From: CAYORM01 sp964406375
GTDB taxonomy: Bacteria; Pseudomonadota; Alphaproteobacteria; DSM-16000; Inquilinaceae
Length of the DNA: 34,153 bases
Reading direction: 5' to 3'
NCBI GenBank assembly: GCA_964406375.1
Contig: CAYORM010000030.1
Location: 1 to 34,153, forward strand
Each line of letters starts with the position of its first letter. The stretch's first letter is position 1. Under the pieces are notes generated by a model. It did not search any database. It had not been told where the DNA came from and saw only the letters and a list, made by a program, of their open reading frames with translations. Shown here one piece after another: positions 1-7,937 of this stretch. The position numbers and the translations under genes were made by a program.

Positions 1-100
1 TCATGTTGTTGACGGCATTGCCGCCGGCGCCGCCGACGCCGACGACGGTGATGCGGGGCTGAAGGCTTACATCGCCCTGCGGAATGCTGAGATTGATCAT
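1..100 (-). CDS. ftsZ: Cell division GTPase FtsZ, N-terminal fragment (runs off window)
   Basis: Only the first 33 codons are present. FtsZ is the tubulin-like GTPase that polymerises into the cytoplasmic Z-ring and recruits the divisome. The fragment reads MINLSIPQGDVSLQPRITVV followed by GVGGAGGNAVNNM. This is the glycine-rich first nucleotide-binding loop (GVGGAGGNAVN) at the position typical of FtsZ. The ATG at 98-100 is preceded by GGGAGAACGGGACG, a usable ribosome site. It lies 64 nt after ftsA on the same strand, the normal dcw order. The identification is secure, but nothing can be said about the GTPase core or the C-terminal FtsA-binding peptide. Confidence 0.95.
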   Translation of the reverse strand, partial: MINLSIPQGDVSLQPRITVVGVGGAGGNAVNNM

Positions 101-164
101 CGTCCCGTTCTCCCGTCCGTCGTCACACGAACCGACCTGCCGTATCCGTTTCCGTCAGGCGGCA

Positions 165-1436
165 TCACGCACCGCCTCTCAACCAGCCGCCGACGCGGCT
201 CCAGAACCCGCCGCCGCCGATCTCCTCGAGCCCGCCGCCCGACACCACGAGGTCGGGACGCGGATCGACGGCCGCGAGCAGCAGCCCCGCCGTCGTCGAG
301 AAGCCGGGCCCGGCGCTCGCCTCGGCGAGCCCGTCGATGCCCATCGGGCGGCCCATCCGCACCTGCTTGTCGAGCACGAGCTGCGCCAGCTCACGCGCGC
401 CCTGGAGCTGGCTCGCCCCGCCGGTCAGAACGACCCGCCGGCCGAATGCCTTGTCGAGACCGGACTCTTCGAGCCGGCCCCGCACCATCTCGAAGATCTC
501 CTCCATCCGCGGCTGCACGATGCCGGTCAAAAGGCTCTTCGGGATCCGCGCCGTCGGCCCGTTCTCGTCCTCGCCGACCTGCGGCACCTCGACGATCTCG
601 CGATCATCCGCCGCAGAGGGCAGCGCGCTGCCATAGAGCGTCTTGAGCCGCTCGGCATGCGCCACCGGCGTCGTCAGCCCACGGGCGATGTCGTTCGTCA
701 CATGGCCGCCGCCGACCGGCAGGATCTCCGACAGGACCAGCCGGCCCTCGATGAAGACGGCGATCGAGGTCGTCCCGCCGCCGATGTCGATCAGCGCGCA
801 GCCCAGCTCCATCTCGTCCTCGACGAGACAGGCGAGCCCGGCGGCATAGGGCGAGACGATCATCGCCTCGACCTCGAGATGCGCGCGGTTGACACAGGTG
901 GCGAGGTTGCGGATCGCCCCGGCGCCCGCCGAGACGACATGCACGTCGACACCGAGCCGGTCGCCGACCATCCCGCGCGGATCGCGGATGCCGCGCGCCG
1001 CGTCGAGGCGATAGCCGGTCGGAATGGCGTGCACCGCCTCCTCATCGGCCGGCAGGCCGGCGGCGAAGGCCCGCGCCGCGCGGCGCAGATCCGCATCGGC
1101 CACCGCGCGCCCGCCGAGCGGCACCTCGATCGACAGGTTGCGCGAGACCGGCCGCCCCCCGGAAAGGTTCACGACGATGCCGTCGACCGTCTCGCCGGCC
1201 ATCTGCTCGGCGGCCTGCACCGCCATGCCGATCGCCCGCTCGGCGGCGTCGAGCTCGATGATCGAGCCGCCACGCATCCCCGCGCTCGCCTGGTGGCCGA
1301 TGCCGATCACCCGCGGCCGGCCATCCTCCATGATGCGGGCGATCAGGCAGACGACCTTGGTCGTGCCGAGGTCGAGCGCCGCGACGAGCGACCCCCGCGA
1401 GCGGATGCGCGGCCGCCTCATCCCCTCATGCCCCAT
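165..1436 (-). CDS. ftsA: Cell division protein FtsA (actin-like Z-ring anchor)
   Basis: FtsA is an actin-fold ATPase that ties FtsZ filaments to the inner membrane and signals to FtsQLB/FtsWI. Near the N-terminus is the phosphate-1 motif ALDLGTTKVVCLIAR. Mid-protein is the phosphate-2 motif ALIDIGGGTTSIAVF, and near the C-terminus the adenosine motif VVLTGGASQLQG. The last residues, GFWSRVGGWLRGGA, look like the amphipathic membrane-targeting helix. The length, about 423 aa, is normal. Three in-frame ATGs lie close together (ends 1454, 1436, 1421). I chose 1436 because a GGACGG-like ribosome site sits about 6 nt upstream; the true start could be either neighbour. It lies between ftsQ and ftsZ. 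Confidence 0.95.
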   Translation of the reverse strand: MGHEGMRRPRIRSRGSLVAALDLGTTKVVCLIARIMEDGRPRVIGIGHQASAGMRGGSIIELDAAERAIGMAVQAAEQMAGETVDGIVVNLSGGRPVSRNLSIEVPLGGRAVADADLRRAARAFAAGLPADEEAVHAIPTGYRLDAARGIRDPRGMVGDRLGVDVHVVSAGAGAIRNLATCVNRAHLEVEAMIVSPYAAGLACLVEDEMELGCALIDIGGGTTSIAVFIEGRLVLSEILPVGGGHVTNDIARGLTTPVAHAERLKTLYGSALPSAADDREIVEVPQVGEDENGPTARIPKSLLTGIVQPRMEEIFEMVRGRLEESGLDKAFGRRVVLTGGASQLQGARELAQLVLDKQVRMGRPMGIDGLAEASAGPGFSTTAGLLLAAVDPRPDLVVSGGGLEEIGGGGFWSRVGGWLRGGA

Positions 1437-1505
1437 GGCGCACCGTCCGCGCATCGCAGATGGGACGGTGGAACGGCCGACCGGACCGGCACCGGACGCC
1501 GCGCA

Positions 1506-2384
1506 TCACGTGTTCTCCCCCGGCAGCGGCCGACGATCGGCCAGCGGTGTCGCTTGGATCGCGACCCGATCGGCGATCCTGAGATCGAGCGAGGCCACCT
1601 CCCGGTCGAGGATCCGGCTCTCCTCCTGCAGATGGACGAGTGCGTCGAGCGCGGCGGCGAGACCGTCCTGCGGCAGCTTGACGACGATCGACGGTTCGAG
1701 ATGCAGGTCCCAGCGCCGGCCGCCGACCCGCACCAGCGCCTGCACCCGTTCGGAAAGGATCGGGCGCTCGGCCAGCAGGGCCAGCAGCTCGGGTGCCGCC
1801 ATCGGCGCGTCCGGCCCGACGATCAGCGGCAGTTCGGGCCAGGCGCCCGGCACCTCGGTCGGCAGCTCGAAGCCGCTGTGATCGACCAGGGTGAAGGCGC
1901 CGCCATTCTGCCAGAGCGCCATCGGCTCGCGCTCCTCGATCCGCACGAAGATCGTGTCGGGCAGGCGTCGCTCGACGACGGCGCGGGCAACGCGCGGGAT
2001 CGCCTCGAGCGCCGCGCGGGCGGCGTCGGGATCGAAGGCGAGGATCGGATCGCCGCGTCGGATGCCGAGCGTGTAGAGCACCACCGGCGCATCGACGGAG
2101 CGGCGGCCGGCGACCAGCACCTCCTCGACCCGGAAGCCGAGCGCGGCGGTCACGTCATAGACCCCGTCGCGCAATGCGGTCCAGCCGCGATGGACGGCAC
2201 CGCCCGTCGCCGCCGAGACGCCGGCAGCGAGGAGACCGGCGAGGAGGATGCCGACGGTGCCGACACGCAGTACGAGCCGCTGGTTGCGGGTGAGCGGCCG
2301 GCGCCGGCGCGGCGCCTCCGCCGCGGCCGGCCGGCTCGACCTGCGGCGCTCGGCGCGGGGGCCCGCCTCGGTCAGCCGGGGCAT
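1506..2384 (-). CDS. ftsQ: Cell division protein FtsQ (POTRA-domain divisome protein)
   Basis: FtsQ is a bitopic inner-membrane protein that links early and late divisome proteins through FtsB/FtsL. The 292-aa product begins with an Arg/Ala-rich cytoplasmic tail. One membrane segment follows at about residues 41-60 (VLRVGTVGILLAGLLAAGVS). Then comes a POTRA-like region (VEEVLVAGRRSVDAPVVLYTL...GDPILAFD) and the FtsQ beta domain with PDTIFVRIEEREPMALWQ and FTLVDHSGFEL. The start at 2384 was chosen because GAGGAGGCGAC directly precedes this ATG. The upstream in-frame ATG at 2405 would put that ribosome site inside the gene. The start overlaps the ddl stop by 13 nt, which suggests coupled translation. 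Confidence 0.93.
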   Translation of the reverse strand: MPRLTEAGPRAERRRSSRPAAAEAPRRRRPLTRNQRLVLRVGTVGILLAGLLAAGVSAATGGAVHRGWTALRDGVYDVTAALGFRVEEVLVAGRRSVDAPVVLYTLGIRRGDPILAFDPDAARAALEAIPRVARAVVERRLPDTIFVRIEEREPMALWQNGGAFTLVDHSGFELPTEVPGAWPELPLIVGPDAPMAAPELLALLAERPILSERVQALVRVGGRRWDLHLEPSIVVKLPQDGLAAALDALVHLQEESRILDREVASLDLRIADRVAIQATPLADRRPLPGENT

Positions 2385-3289
2385 GTCGCCTCCTCGATCA
2401 GCCACTCGCAGAGCGCGGGGAAGGACACGCCGACATGCTGTGCCTGCTCGGGCACCAGCGAGATCGGGGTGAAGCCCGGCTGGGTGTTGATCTCCAGGAA
2501 GAACAGCCCTTCCGTCCCCGGCAGGCTGTCATCCCAGCGGAAATCGCTGCGGCTGATCCCGCGGGCCCCGATCGTACGGTGGGCGAGCAGCGCCCACTCG
2601 CAGGCGAGATCGAAGATCGGCTTCGGCACCTCGGCCGGCAGTACATGCGTGGCGTGACCGGCCGTGTACTTCGCCTCATAGTCGAAGAAGCCGTGGCTGT
2701 GGACGATCTCGGTCACGGTCAGGGCGCGGTCGCCCATCACGCCCACGGTCAGCTCCCGGCCGGGCACATAGGCCTCGACCATCACCTCACCGTAATGCCA
2801 GGTCCCGAGATCGATCGGCGGCGCGTTGTCATTCGGCCGCACGATCCGGACACCGACCGACGACCCCTCCTCCGCCGGCTTCACGACGTAAGGGGGCGCC
2901 ATCGGGTGGCCGGCGGCGAGCGTCTCGGGCGCGACCTCCACACCGGCGGCGCTGCGGATGCCGGCCGTCACGAGCAGACGCTTGGCGACCGGCTTCGCCA
3001 TGGCGATCGCCGAGGCACGCAGCCCGGAATGGGTATAGGGCACGCCGAGCATGTCGAGCACGCCCTGGACCGTGCCGTCCTCGCCGCCGCGCCCGTGCAG
3101 CACGTTGAAGATCACGTCCGGCGCCGGGTCGAGCGCGGCGAGCAAAGCCCGCAGGTCACGGGTGACGTCGATCATCCGGCAGGTCCAGCCGCGCGACTGC
3201 AGCGCCTCGCGCACCGCCGCGCCCGACATCAGGCTGACCTCGCGCTCGGCCGACCAGCCGCCCTGCAGGATCGCGACCTCCTTAGCCAT
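2372..3289 (-). CDS. ddl: D-alanine--D-alanine ligase
   Basis: Ddl is a cytoplasmic ATP-grasp enzyme that joins two D-Ala to make the dipeptide used by MurF. The 305-aa product has the DdlB-type pattern: N-terminal VAILQGGWSAEREVSL, LHGRGGEDGTVQGVLDMLG (substrate site), VVKPAEEGSSVGV (ATP-grasp loop with the EEGSSVGV motif), and FFLEINTQPGFTPISLVPEQA, which carries the Mg-binding Glu/Asn. The length is normal for DdlB. It overlaps murB by 8 nt upstream and ftsQ by 13 nt downstream, so the start at 3289 is well constrained. All expected catalytic motifs are visible. Confidence 0.96.
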   Translation of the reverse strand: MAKEVAILQGGWSAEREVSLMSGAAVREALQSRGWTCRMIDVTRDLRALLAALDPAPDVIFNVLHGRGGEDGTVQGVLDMLGVPYTHSGLRASAIAMAKPVAKRLLVTAGIRSAAGVEVAPETLAAGHPMAPPYVVKPAEEGSSVGVRIVRPNDNAPPIDLGTWHYGEVMVEAYVPGRELTVGVMGDRALTVTEIVHSHGFFDYEAKYTAGHATHVLPAEVPKPIFDLACEWALLAHRTIGARGISRSDFRWDDSLPGTEGLFFLEINTQPGFTPISLVPEQAQHVGVSFPALCEWLIEEATCPG

Positions 3290-4229
3290 GGGCGTCGCCC
3301 CCGCCGGCCGGGCGGCCGATCCGCTTGATCTCCCAGCGCAACTCGATGCCGGAGGTCTCGCGCACCCGGCGGCGCACCTCCTCGCCCAGCGCCTCGATGT
3401 CGGAGGCGGTCGCCTCCCCCAAATTGATCAGGAAGTTGCAATGCATCTCGGACACCTGCGCATCGCCGATCCGCAGGCCGCGACAGCCGGCCGCGTCGAT
3501 CAGTGCCCAGGCCTTGTTGCCGGGCGGGTTCGCGAAGGTCGAACCGCCGGTCCGCGACCGCACGGGCTGCGTCGCGCCGCGGGCATCGGTGATCGCCTTC
3601 ATCCGGGCGGCGATCTCCGCCCGGTCGCCGGGGCGGCCGCGCAGGACGGCGCCGGTGAACACCCAATCCGCCGGCACCGCGCTGTGGCGGTAGGACAGAC
3701 CCATCTCCTCGGCCGTCAGCACGTGGCGGCGGCCCGACCGGTCGAGGGCTGTCGCCGAGACCAGCACGTCGCGGATCTCCGTGCCGTATGCGCCGGCATT
3801 CATCCGCAGCGCGCCGCCGATCGTGCCGGGGATGCCGACGAGGAATTCAAGACCCTCGATCCCCGCCTCCTGCGCCACCCGCGCCACATTGACATCGAGC
3901 GCCGCGGCGCCGGCATGGACGAGGCCGTCCTCGGCCCGGACGCCGGCGAACTCGCGACCGAGGCGCAGCACCACCCCCTCCACCCCGCCGTCGCGGACCA
4001 AGAGGTTCGAGGCGACGCCGATCGCGGTGACCGGCAGCTCGGCCGGGCAGCCGGCGAGGAACTGCGCCAGATCCGCCTCGTCCGCGGGCTTGAAGAGGAG
4101 ATCGGCCGCACCGCCGACGCGGAACCAGGTGATGCCGGCGAGCGGCGCATTCGCCGTCAGACGGCCCCGCACCGCCGGCAGGCGGGCGGCGACCGCCTCC
4201 GGCAGCGCGGCGAGGGCTGCGGCGCTCAT
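3282..4229 (-). CDS. murB: UDP-N-acetylenolpyruvoylglucosamine reductase
   Basis: MurB is a cytoplasmic FAD enzyme that uses NADPH to reduce UDP-GlcNAc-enolpyruvate to UDP-MurNAc, the second committed step of peptidoglycan synthesis. The 315-aa product shows TWFRVGGAADLLFKP (FAD-binding start), GVASNLLVRDGGVEGVVLRL, FLVGIPGTIGGALRMNAGAYG, and RSRTGGSTFANPPGNKAWALID, with the catalytic Ser in GGSTF. GDAQVSEMHCNFLIN near the C-terminus carries the second catalytic acid. The short form, without the extra loop of the E. coli enzyme, fits the type II MurB found in alphaproteobacteria. ATGA overlap with the murC stop fixes the start. Confidence 0.96.
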   Translation of the reverse strand: MSAAALAALPEAVAARLPAVRGRLTANAPLAGITWFRVGGAADLLFKPADEADLAQFLAGCPAELPVTAIGVASNLLVRDGGVEGVVLRLGREFAGVRAEDGLVHAGAAALDVNVARVAQEAGIEGLEFLVGIPGTIGGALRMNAGAYGTEIRDVLVSATALDRSGRRHVLTAEEMGLSYRHSAVPADWVFTGAVLRGRPGDRAEIAARMKAITDARGATQPVRSRTGGSTFANPPGNKAWALIDAAGCRGLRIGDAQVSEMHCNFLINLGEATASDIEALGEEVRRRVRETSGIELRWEIKRIGRPAGGGDAHG

Positions 4230-5677
4230 GCCGCCCCTCCCTTGCCGGCCGCGATGGCTGCCTTGCGGCCGCGCACGGCGTCCATCTGCCGGGGAAGGTC
4301 GTTGGCCCAGGCGGTGATCGTTCCCGCGCCGAGGCAGACGACGTAATCGCCCGGCTCGGTCAGATCGACGGCGAGCTGGGCCAGAGCCTCCGGCCCCGGC
4401 AGCGAGATCACCCGCCGGTGGCCATGCCGCCGCAGCCCGTCGACGAGGGCCGAGCGCGTCGCCCCTTCCACCGGCGTCTCGCCGGCGGCGTAGACATCGG
4501 CGACGACGACGACATCGGCATCGTTGAAGCAGGTGCAGAACTCCTCGAACAGGCTGGCCAGCCGCGAATAGCGGTGCGGCTGGACCACGGCGATGACGCG
4601 CCGCCCGCCGACGGCCGAACGCGCAGCCTTCAGCACCGCGGCGATCTCCACCGGGTGATGCCCGTAATCATCGATCACGGTGACCCCGCCCGAATCGCCG
4701 GTGCGTGTGAAACGCCGTTTCACCCCGGTGAATCGGGTCAAGGCACCGAGGATCTGGGCGTCCTGCATTCCCATTTCGTGGGCGACGGCGATGGCGGCGA
4801 GGGCGTTCTGGATATTGTGCTGTCCCAGCATCGGCAGCACAACATCACGTATGGTCCGACTCGGACCGCCCTGACGGTCCTGGATCAGCACCGTGAAGCG
4901 GGAGCCCTTGGGCGAGGATTCGACATCCACCGCGCGGATGTCCGCCTGCGGGCTGAACCCGTAGGTGACGACCCGCCGGTCGATGAAGCGCGGGATCATC
5001 GCCTGCACCTCGGGATGATCGATGCAGAGCACCGCCAACCCGTAGAACGGGATGTTGGTGACGAACTGCTCGAAGGCGCGCTTCTCCGTCTCGAAGTCGC
5101 CGTAGAAGTCGAGATGTTCGGGATCGATGTTGGTGACGATGGCGATGGTCGCCGGCAGCCGGGTGAAGGTGCCGTCGCTCTCATCGGCCTCGACGACCAT
5201 CCAGTCGCCCTGGCCGAGCCGCGCATTGGTGCCGTAGGCGTTGATGATGCCGCCGTTGATCACGGTGGGGTCGAAACCGCCCGCATCGAGCACCGCCGCG
5301 ACGAGGCTGGTCGTGGTCGTCTTGCCATGGGTGCCGCCGACGGCGATCGCCCATTTCAGCCGCATCAACTCGCCCAGCATCTCGGCCCGCCGGACCACCG
5401 GGATGAAGGCGGCGCGCGCGGCGCGCAGTTCGGGATTGTCGGGCTTCACCGCGGAGGAGACGACGACGACGGAGGCATCGCCGAGATTCTCCTCGGCATG
5501 GCCGATCAGGATCTCGATGCCGAGCCCGCGCAGCCGCTGGACATTGGCACCCTCGGCGACGTCCGAGCCGCGCACGCGGTAGCCGAGATTGTGCAGCACC
5601 TCGGCGATGCCGCTCATCCCGATGCCGCCGATCCCGATGAAGTGGATCGTGCCGATGTCGAGGGGCATCTGTCGCAT
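4226..5677 (-). CDS. murC: UDP-N-acetylmuramate--L-alanine ligase
   Basis: MurC adds L-Ala to UDP-MurNAc in the cytoplasm, using ATP. The 483-aa protein has the Mur-ligase three-domain layout. The N-terminal UDP-binding Rossmann region is IHFIGIGGIGMSGIAEVL. The ATP-binding P-loop is AVGGTHGKTTTTSLV, followed by EADESDGTF and TNIDPEHLDFYGDF. The C-terminal domain has VIDDYGHHPVEIAAVL and QPHRYSRL. The start ATG at 5677 shares one base with the murG stop (TGATG). Its own stop overlaps murB by 4 nt. The DYGHHP motif separates MurC from the other Mur ligases here, so the assignment is secure. Confidence 0.97.
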   Translation of the reverse strand: MRQMPLDIGTIHFIGIGGIGMSGIAEVLHNLGYRVRGSDVAEGANVQRLRGLGIEILIGHAEENLGDASVVVVSSAVKPDNPELRAARAAFIPVVRRAEMLGELMRLKWAIAVGGTHGKTTTTSLVAAVLDAGGFDPTVINGGIINAYGTNARLGQGDWMVVEADESDGTFTRLPATIAIVTNIDPEHLDFYGDFETEKRAFEQFVTNIPFYGLAVLCIDHPEVQAMIPRFIDRRVVTYGFSPQADIRAVDVESSPKGSRFTVLIQDRQGGPSRTIRDVVLPMLGQHNIQNALAAIAVAHEMGMQDAQILGALTRFTGVKRRFTRTGDSGGVTVIDDYGHHPVEIAAVLKAARSAVGGRRVIAVVQPHRYSRLASLFEEFCTCFNDADVVVVADVYAAGETPVEGATRSALVDGLRRHGHRRVISLPGPEALAQLAVDLTEPGDYVVCLGAGTITAWANDLPRQMDAVRGRKAAIAAGKGGAA

Positions 5678-6804
5678 CACTGGCTCTCCTTGGCGCCGGG
5701 CGCGGCACGGGTGGCGAGCGCCAGCACGGCGTCCGCCAGCCGCTCCGCGGCATCGGGCCTGGCGGCGGCAGCGGCGGCCCGAGCCGCCGCCTCCAGGCGG
5801 GAGGGCCGGGTGTACAGATCGGCGAGGGTTGCCGCCAATGCCTCCGGCGCAAGCCCTTCCTGCGCCAATCGCGTTGCGGCGCCGGCCGCCGCGAAGGCGT
5901 CCGCATTCGCCGTCTGATGGTCGTCGGCGGCAAAGGGATAGGGAATCAGGATCGAGGGCCGGCCGATGGCGGCGAGCTCGGCAATCGTCGAGGCGCCGGC
6001 GCGGCAGATCGCGAGATGGGCGTTGAGCAGGCGTCGCGGCACATCGTCGAAGAAGGGCGCGAGCTCGGCCGCGACGCCCAGCTCGGCATAGCGGGCGCGG
6101 GCCGCTTCGAGATCCTCGGGCCGGCATTGCTGGGCGATCTCGAGCCGCGCCCTGATCGCCTCGGGCAGCGCCGCGACCGCCTGCGGCAGCAGCGTACTGA
6201 AGACCCGCGCGCCCTGGCTGCCGCCGAGCACCAGGAGACGGAACGGCCCGCCCTCGTCCGGCGGGACATAGGGTGCGCCCGCCTCGGCGGCGATCGCCGG
6301 CCGGACGGGATTGCCGGTGACGACGATCTTGCCGCGGTCGGCTTCGGCGAGGCCCGCGACCGCGGGGAAGGCCGTCGCGACCAGCGCCACGCGCGGCGCG
6401 AACCAGCGGTTGACCCGGCCGAGCACGGCATTTTGTTCGTGGATCGCCGCCGGCAGGCGGCGGGCGGTCGCGGCGAGGAGCGCCGGGGCCGAAGCGTAGC
6501 CGCCGAAGCCCACCACCGCCGCCGGTCGCAGCCGGGCGAGGAGCCGGCGCGCCTCGATCGTGCCGAGCGCCAACTCGGTCATGGTGCGCAGCTTGCCGGT
6601 GATCCCGGCACCGAACTGGCTGACCCTCAGCCGGTGAACGGCGACCTCGGGCAGCCGGTTGCCCCAGGCGGTGCCGCGCCGGTCGGTGGCAAGCGCCACG
6701 GCGACGCCGCGGGCGAGCAGCGCGCGGGCCAGCGCCTCGGCCGGAAAGACATGCCCGCCGGTGCCGCCCGCCGCGAGCAGGATGGGCTGCGCCGGCGCGG
6801 TCAT
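5677..6804 (-). CDS. murG: Lipid II synthase MurG (GlcNAc transferase)
   Basis: MurG is a peripheral inner-membrane glycosyltransferase. It moves GlcNAc from UDP-GlcNAc onto lipid I to make lipid II. The 375-aa product opens with LLAAGGTGGHVFPAEALA, the hallmark GGTGGH loop. It then has VVGFGGYASAPALLAA, AIHEQNAVLGRVNRWFA, LLVLGGSQGARVFSTLLP (C-domain start) and AICRAGASTIAELAAIGRPSIL, with PYPFAADDHQTANA as the UDP-GlcNAc site. The start ATG at 6804 overlaps the ftsW stop as ATGA, which is more convincing than any longer in-frame extension. The stop overlaps murC by one base. Confidence 0.97.
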   Translation of the reverse strand: MTAPAQPILLAAGGTGGHVFPAEALARALLARGVAVALATDRRGTAWGNRLPEVAVHRLRVSQFGAGITGKLRTMTELALGTIEARRLLARLRPAAVVGFGGYASAPALLAATARRLPAAIHEQNAVLGRVNRWFAPRVALVATAFPAVAGLAEADRGKIVVTGNPVRPAIAAEAGAPYVPPDEGGPFRLLVLGGSQGARVFSTLLPQAVAALPEAIRARLEIAQQCRPEDLEAARARYAELGVAAELAPFFDDVPRRLLNAHLAICRAGASTIAELAAIGRPSILIPYPFAADDHQTANADAFAAAGAATRLAQEGLAPEALAATLADLYTRPSRLEAAARAAAAAARPDAAERLADAVLALATRAAPGAKESQ

Positions 6805-7937
6805 CGCGGCAGCTCCGCCCCGGCATTGCGCCGGGTGAGCGCGAGGATCATTCCCATCGCGAAGCCGAGCGCGACGAGAGATGAGCCGCCATAGCTCACG
6901 AAGGGCAGAGTCATGCCCTTGGTCGGGATCAGATGCAGCGTCGATCCCATGTTGATCAGCGCCTGCAGCCCGAGCTGCGCCGTCAGACCCGCGACCGCGA
7001 GCATCACGAAGAGGTTGGTCTCGGCCATCGCTCGGCCGAAGCCGCGCAACACCAGGAAGGCGAACAGCCCGACCAGCAAGAGGCAGGCGATCAGCCCGAA
7101 CTCCTCGCCGGCGACGGCAAAGATGAAATCGGCATGCGCGTCGGGCAGCAGCAGCTTGACCGTTCCCTCGCCCGGGCCGGTGCCGAACAACCCGCCATGG
7201 GTGAAGGCCTCGATCGACCGGTCGACCTGATAGGTGTCGCCGGCACTCGGGTCGAGGAAGCGGTCGATGCGGCTGCGCACGTGGTCGAGCATCTGGTAGG
7301 AGCCGACGAGGCCGACCACCGCCAGGACCAGCAGCCCGATGACGAGCACCATCGGCAGGCCGGCGACGAAGAACTGCAGCGACCACACCGCGGTGACGAC
7401 CACCGCCATGCCGAGATCAGGCTGCGCGATCAGCAGCAGCACGACGACGGCCAAAAGCCCCGTGACCGACAGGAAGGGGCCGGGCCCGGCCTGGCTCTGA
7501 CGCTGCGCGAAGAGATGGGCGGCGACGACGGTGAAGGCCGGCTTCACGAATTCAGACGGCTGTACGGTCATCCCGCCGAGCGAGAGCCAGCGGGTCGCGC
7601 CCTTCACTTCGGTGCCCATCACCAGCGTCCCGGCCACGCCGAGCAGCCCGCCGACCAAGGCAACCCAGCAGAGCCGCCTGACTCCCGCCGGTGACAGCAG
7701 CGAGACGAGGAACATCGTTAGCGCCGCCACGCCGAGGAACAGGACGTGGCGCTGCACGAAGTGGAAGGGGCTGACCTCGTCGGTCGCGCGGATGCGGATC
7801 ATCACCGCGGGGCTGGCCGTCAGGATCAGGATGACGCCGATCGCCATCAGCAGCCCGACCGCGATGAGGAGCCATCGGTCGACCGTCCACCACCAGCGGC
7901 CGACGACCGAGCTGTCGGTTCTGTCGAGCGCGACCAT
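6801..7937 (-). CDS. ftsW: Septal peptidoglycan glycosyltransferase FtsW (SEDS family)
   Basis: FtsW is the polytopic SEDS glycosyltransferase that polymerises lipid II at the septum together with FtsI. The 378-aa protein is mostly hydrophobic, with about ten membrane spans. It carries LSLGGMTVQPSEFVKPAF, AQPDLGMAVV, the periplasmic VDRSIEAFTHGGLFGTGPGEGT region, LPDAHADFIFAVAGEEFG, and TLPFVSYGGSSLVALGFAMG near the C-terminus, all SEDS signatures. The N-terminal cytoplasmic tail is short. The start at 7937 is linked to the murD stop by TGATG and the stop is linked to murG by ATGA. Its partner ftsI is in the same operon. Confidence 0.96.
   Translation of the reverse strand: MVALDRTDSSVVGRWWWTVDRWLLIAVGLLMAIGVILILTASPAVMIRIRATDEVSPFHFVQRHVLFLGVAALTMFLVSLLSPAGVRRLCWVALVGGLLGVAGTLVMGTEVKGATRWLSLGGMTVQPSEFVKPAFTVVAAHLFAQRQSQAGPGPFLSVTGLLAVVVLLLIAQPDLGMAVVVTAVWSLQFFVAGLPMVLVIGLLVLAVVGLVGSYQMLDHVRSRIDRFLDPSAGDTYQVDRSIEAFTHGGLFGTGPGEGTVKLLLPDAHADFIFAVAGEEFGLIACLLLVGLFAFLVLRGFGRAMAETNLFVMLAVAGLTAQLGLQALINMGSTLHLIPTKGMTLPFVSYGGSSLVALGFAMGMILALTRRNAGAELPR

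Noticed and set aside
84..2657. 857-codon open frame on the plus strand opposite ftsA/ftsQ/ddl
   Set aside because: Arg/Asp/His-rich translation with no family resemblance; it mirrors real genes on the other strand, as is usual in very GC-rich DNA.
5678..6826. N-terminal extension of MurC through the murG region
   Set aside because: The stretch is murG read in another frame; MurC starts at the ATG overlapping the murG stop.
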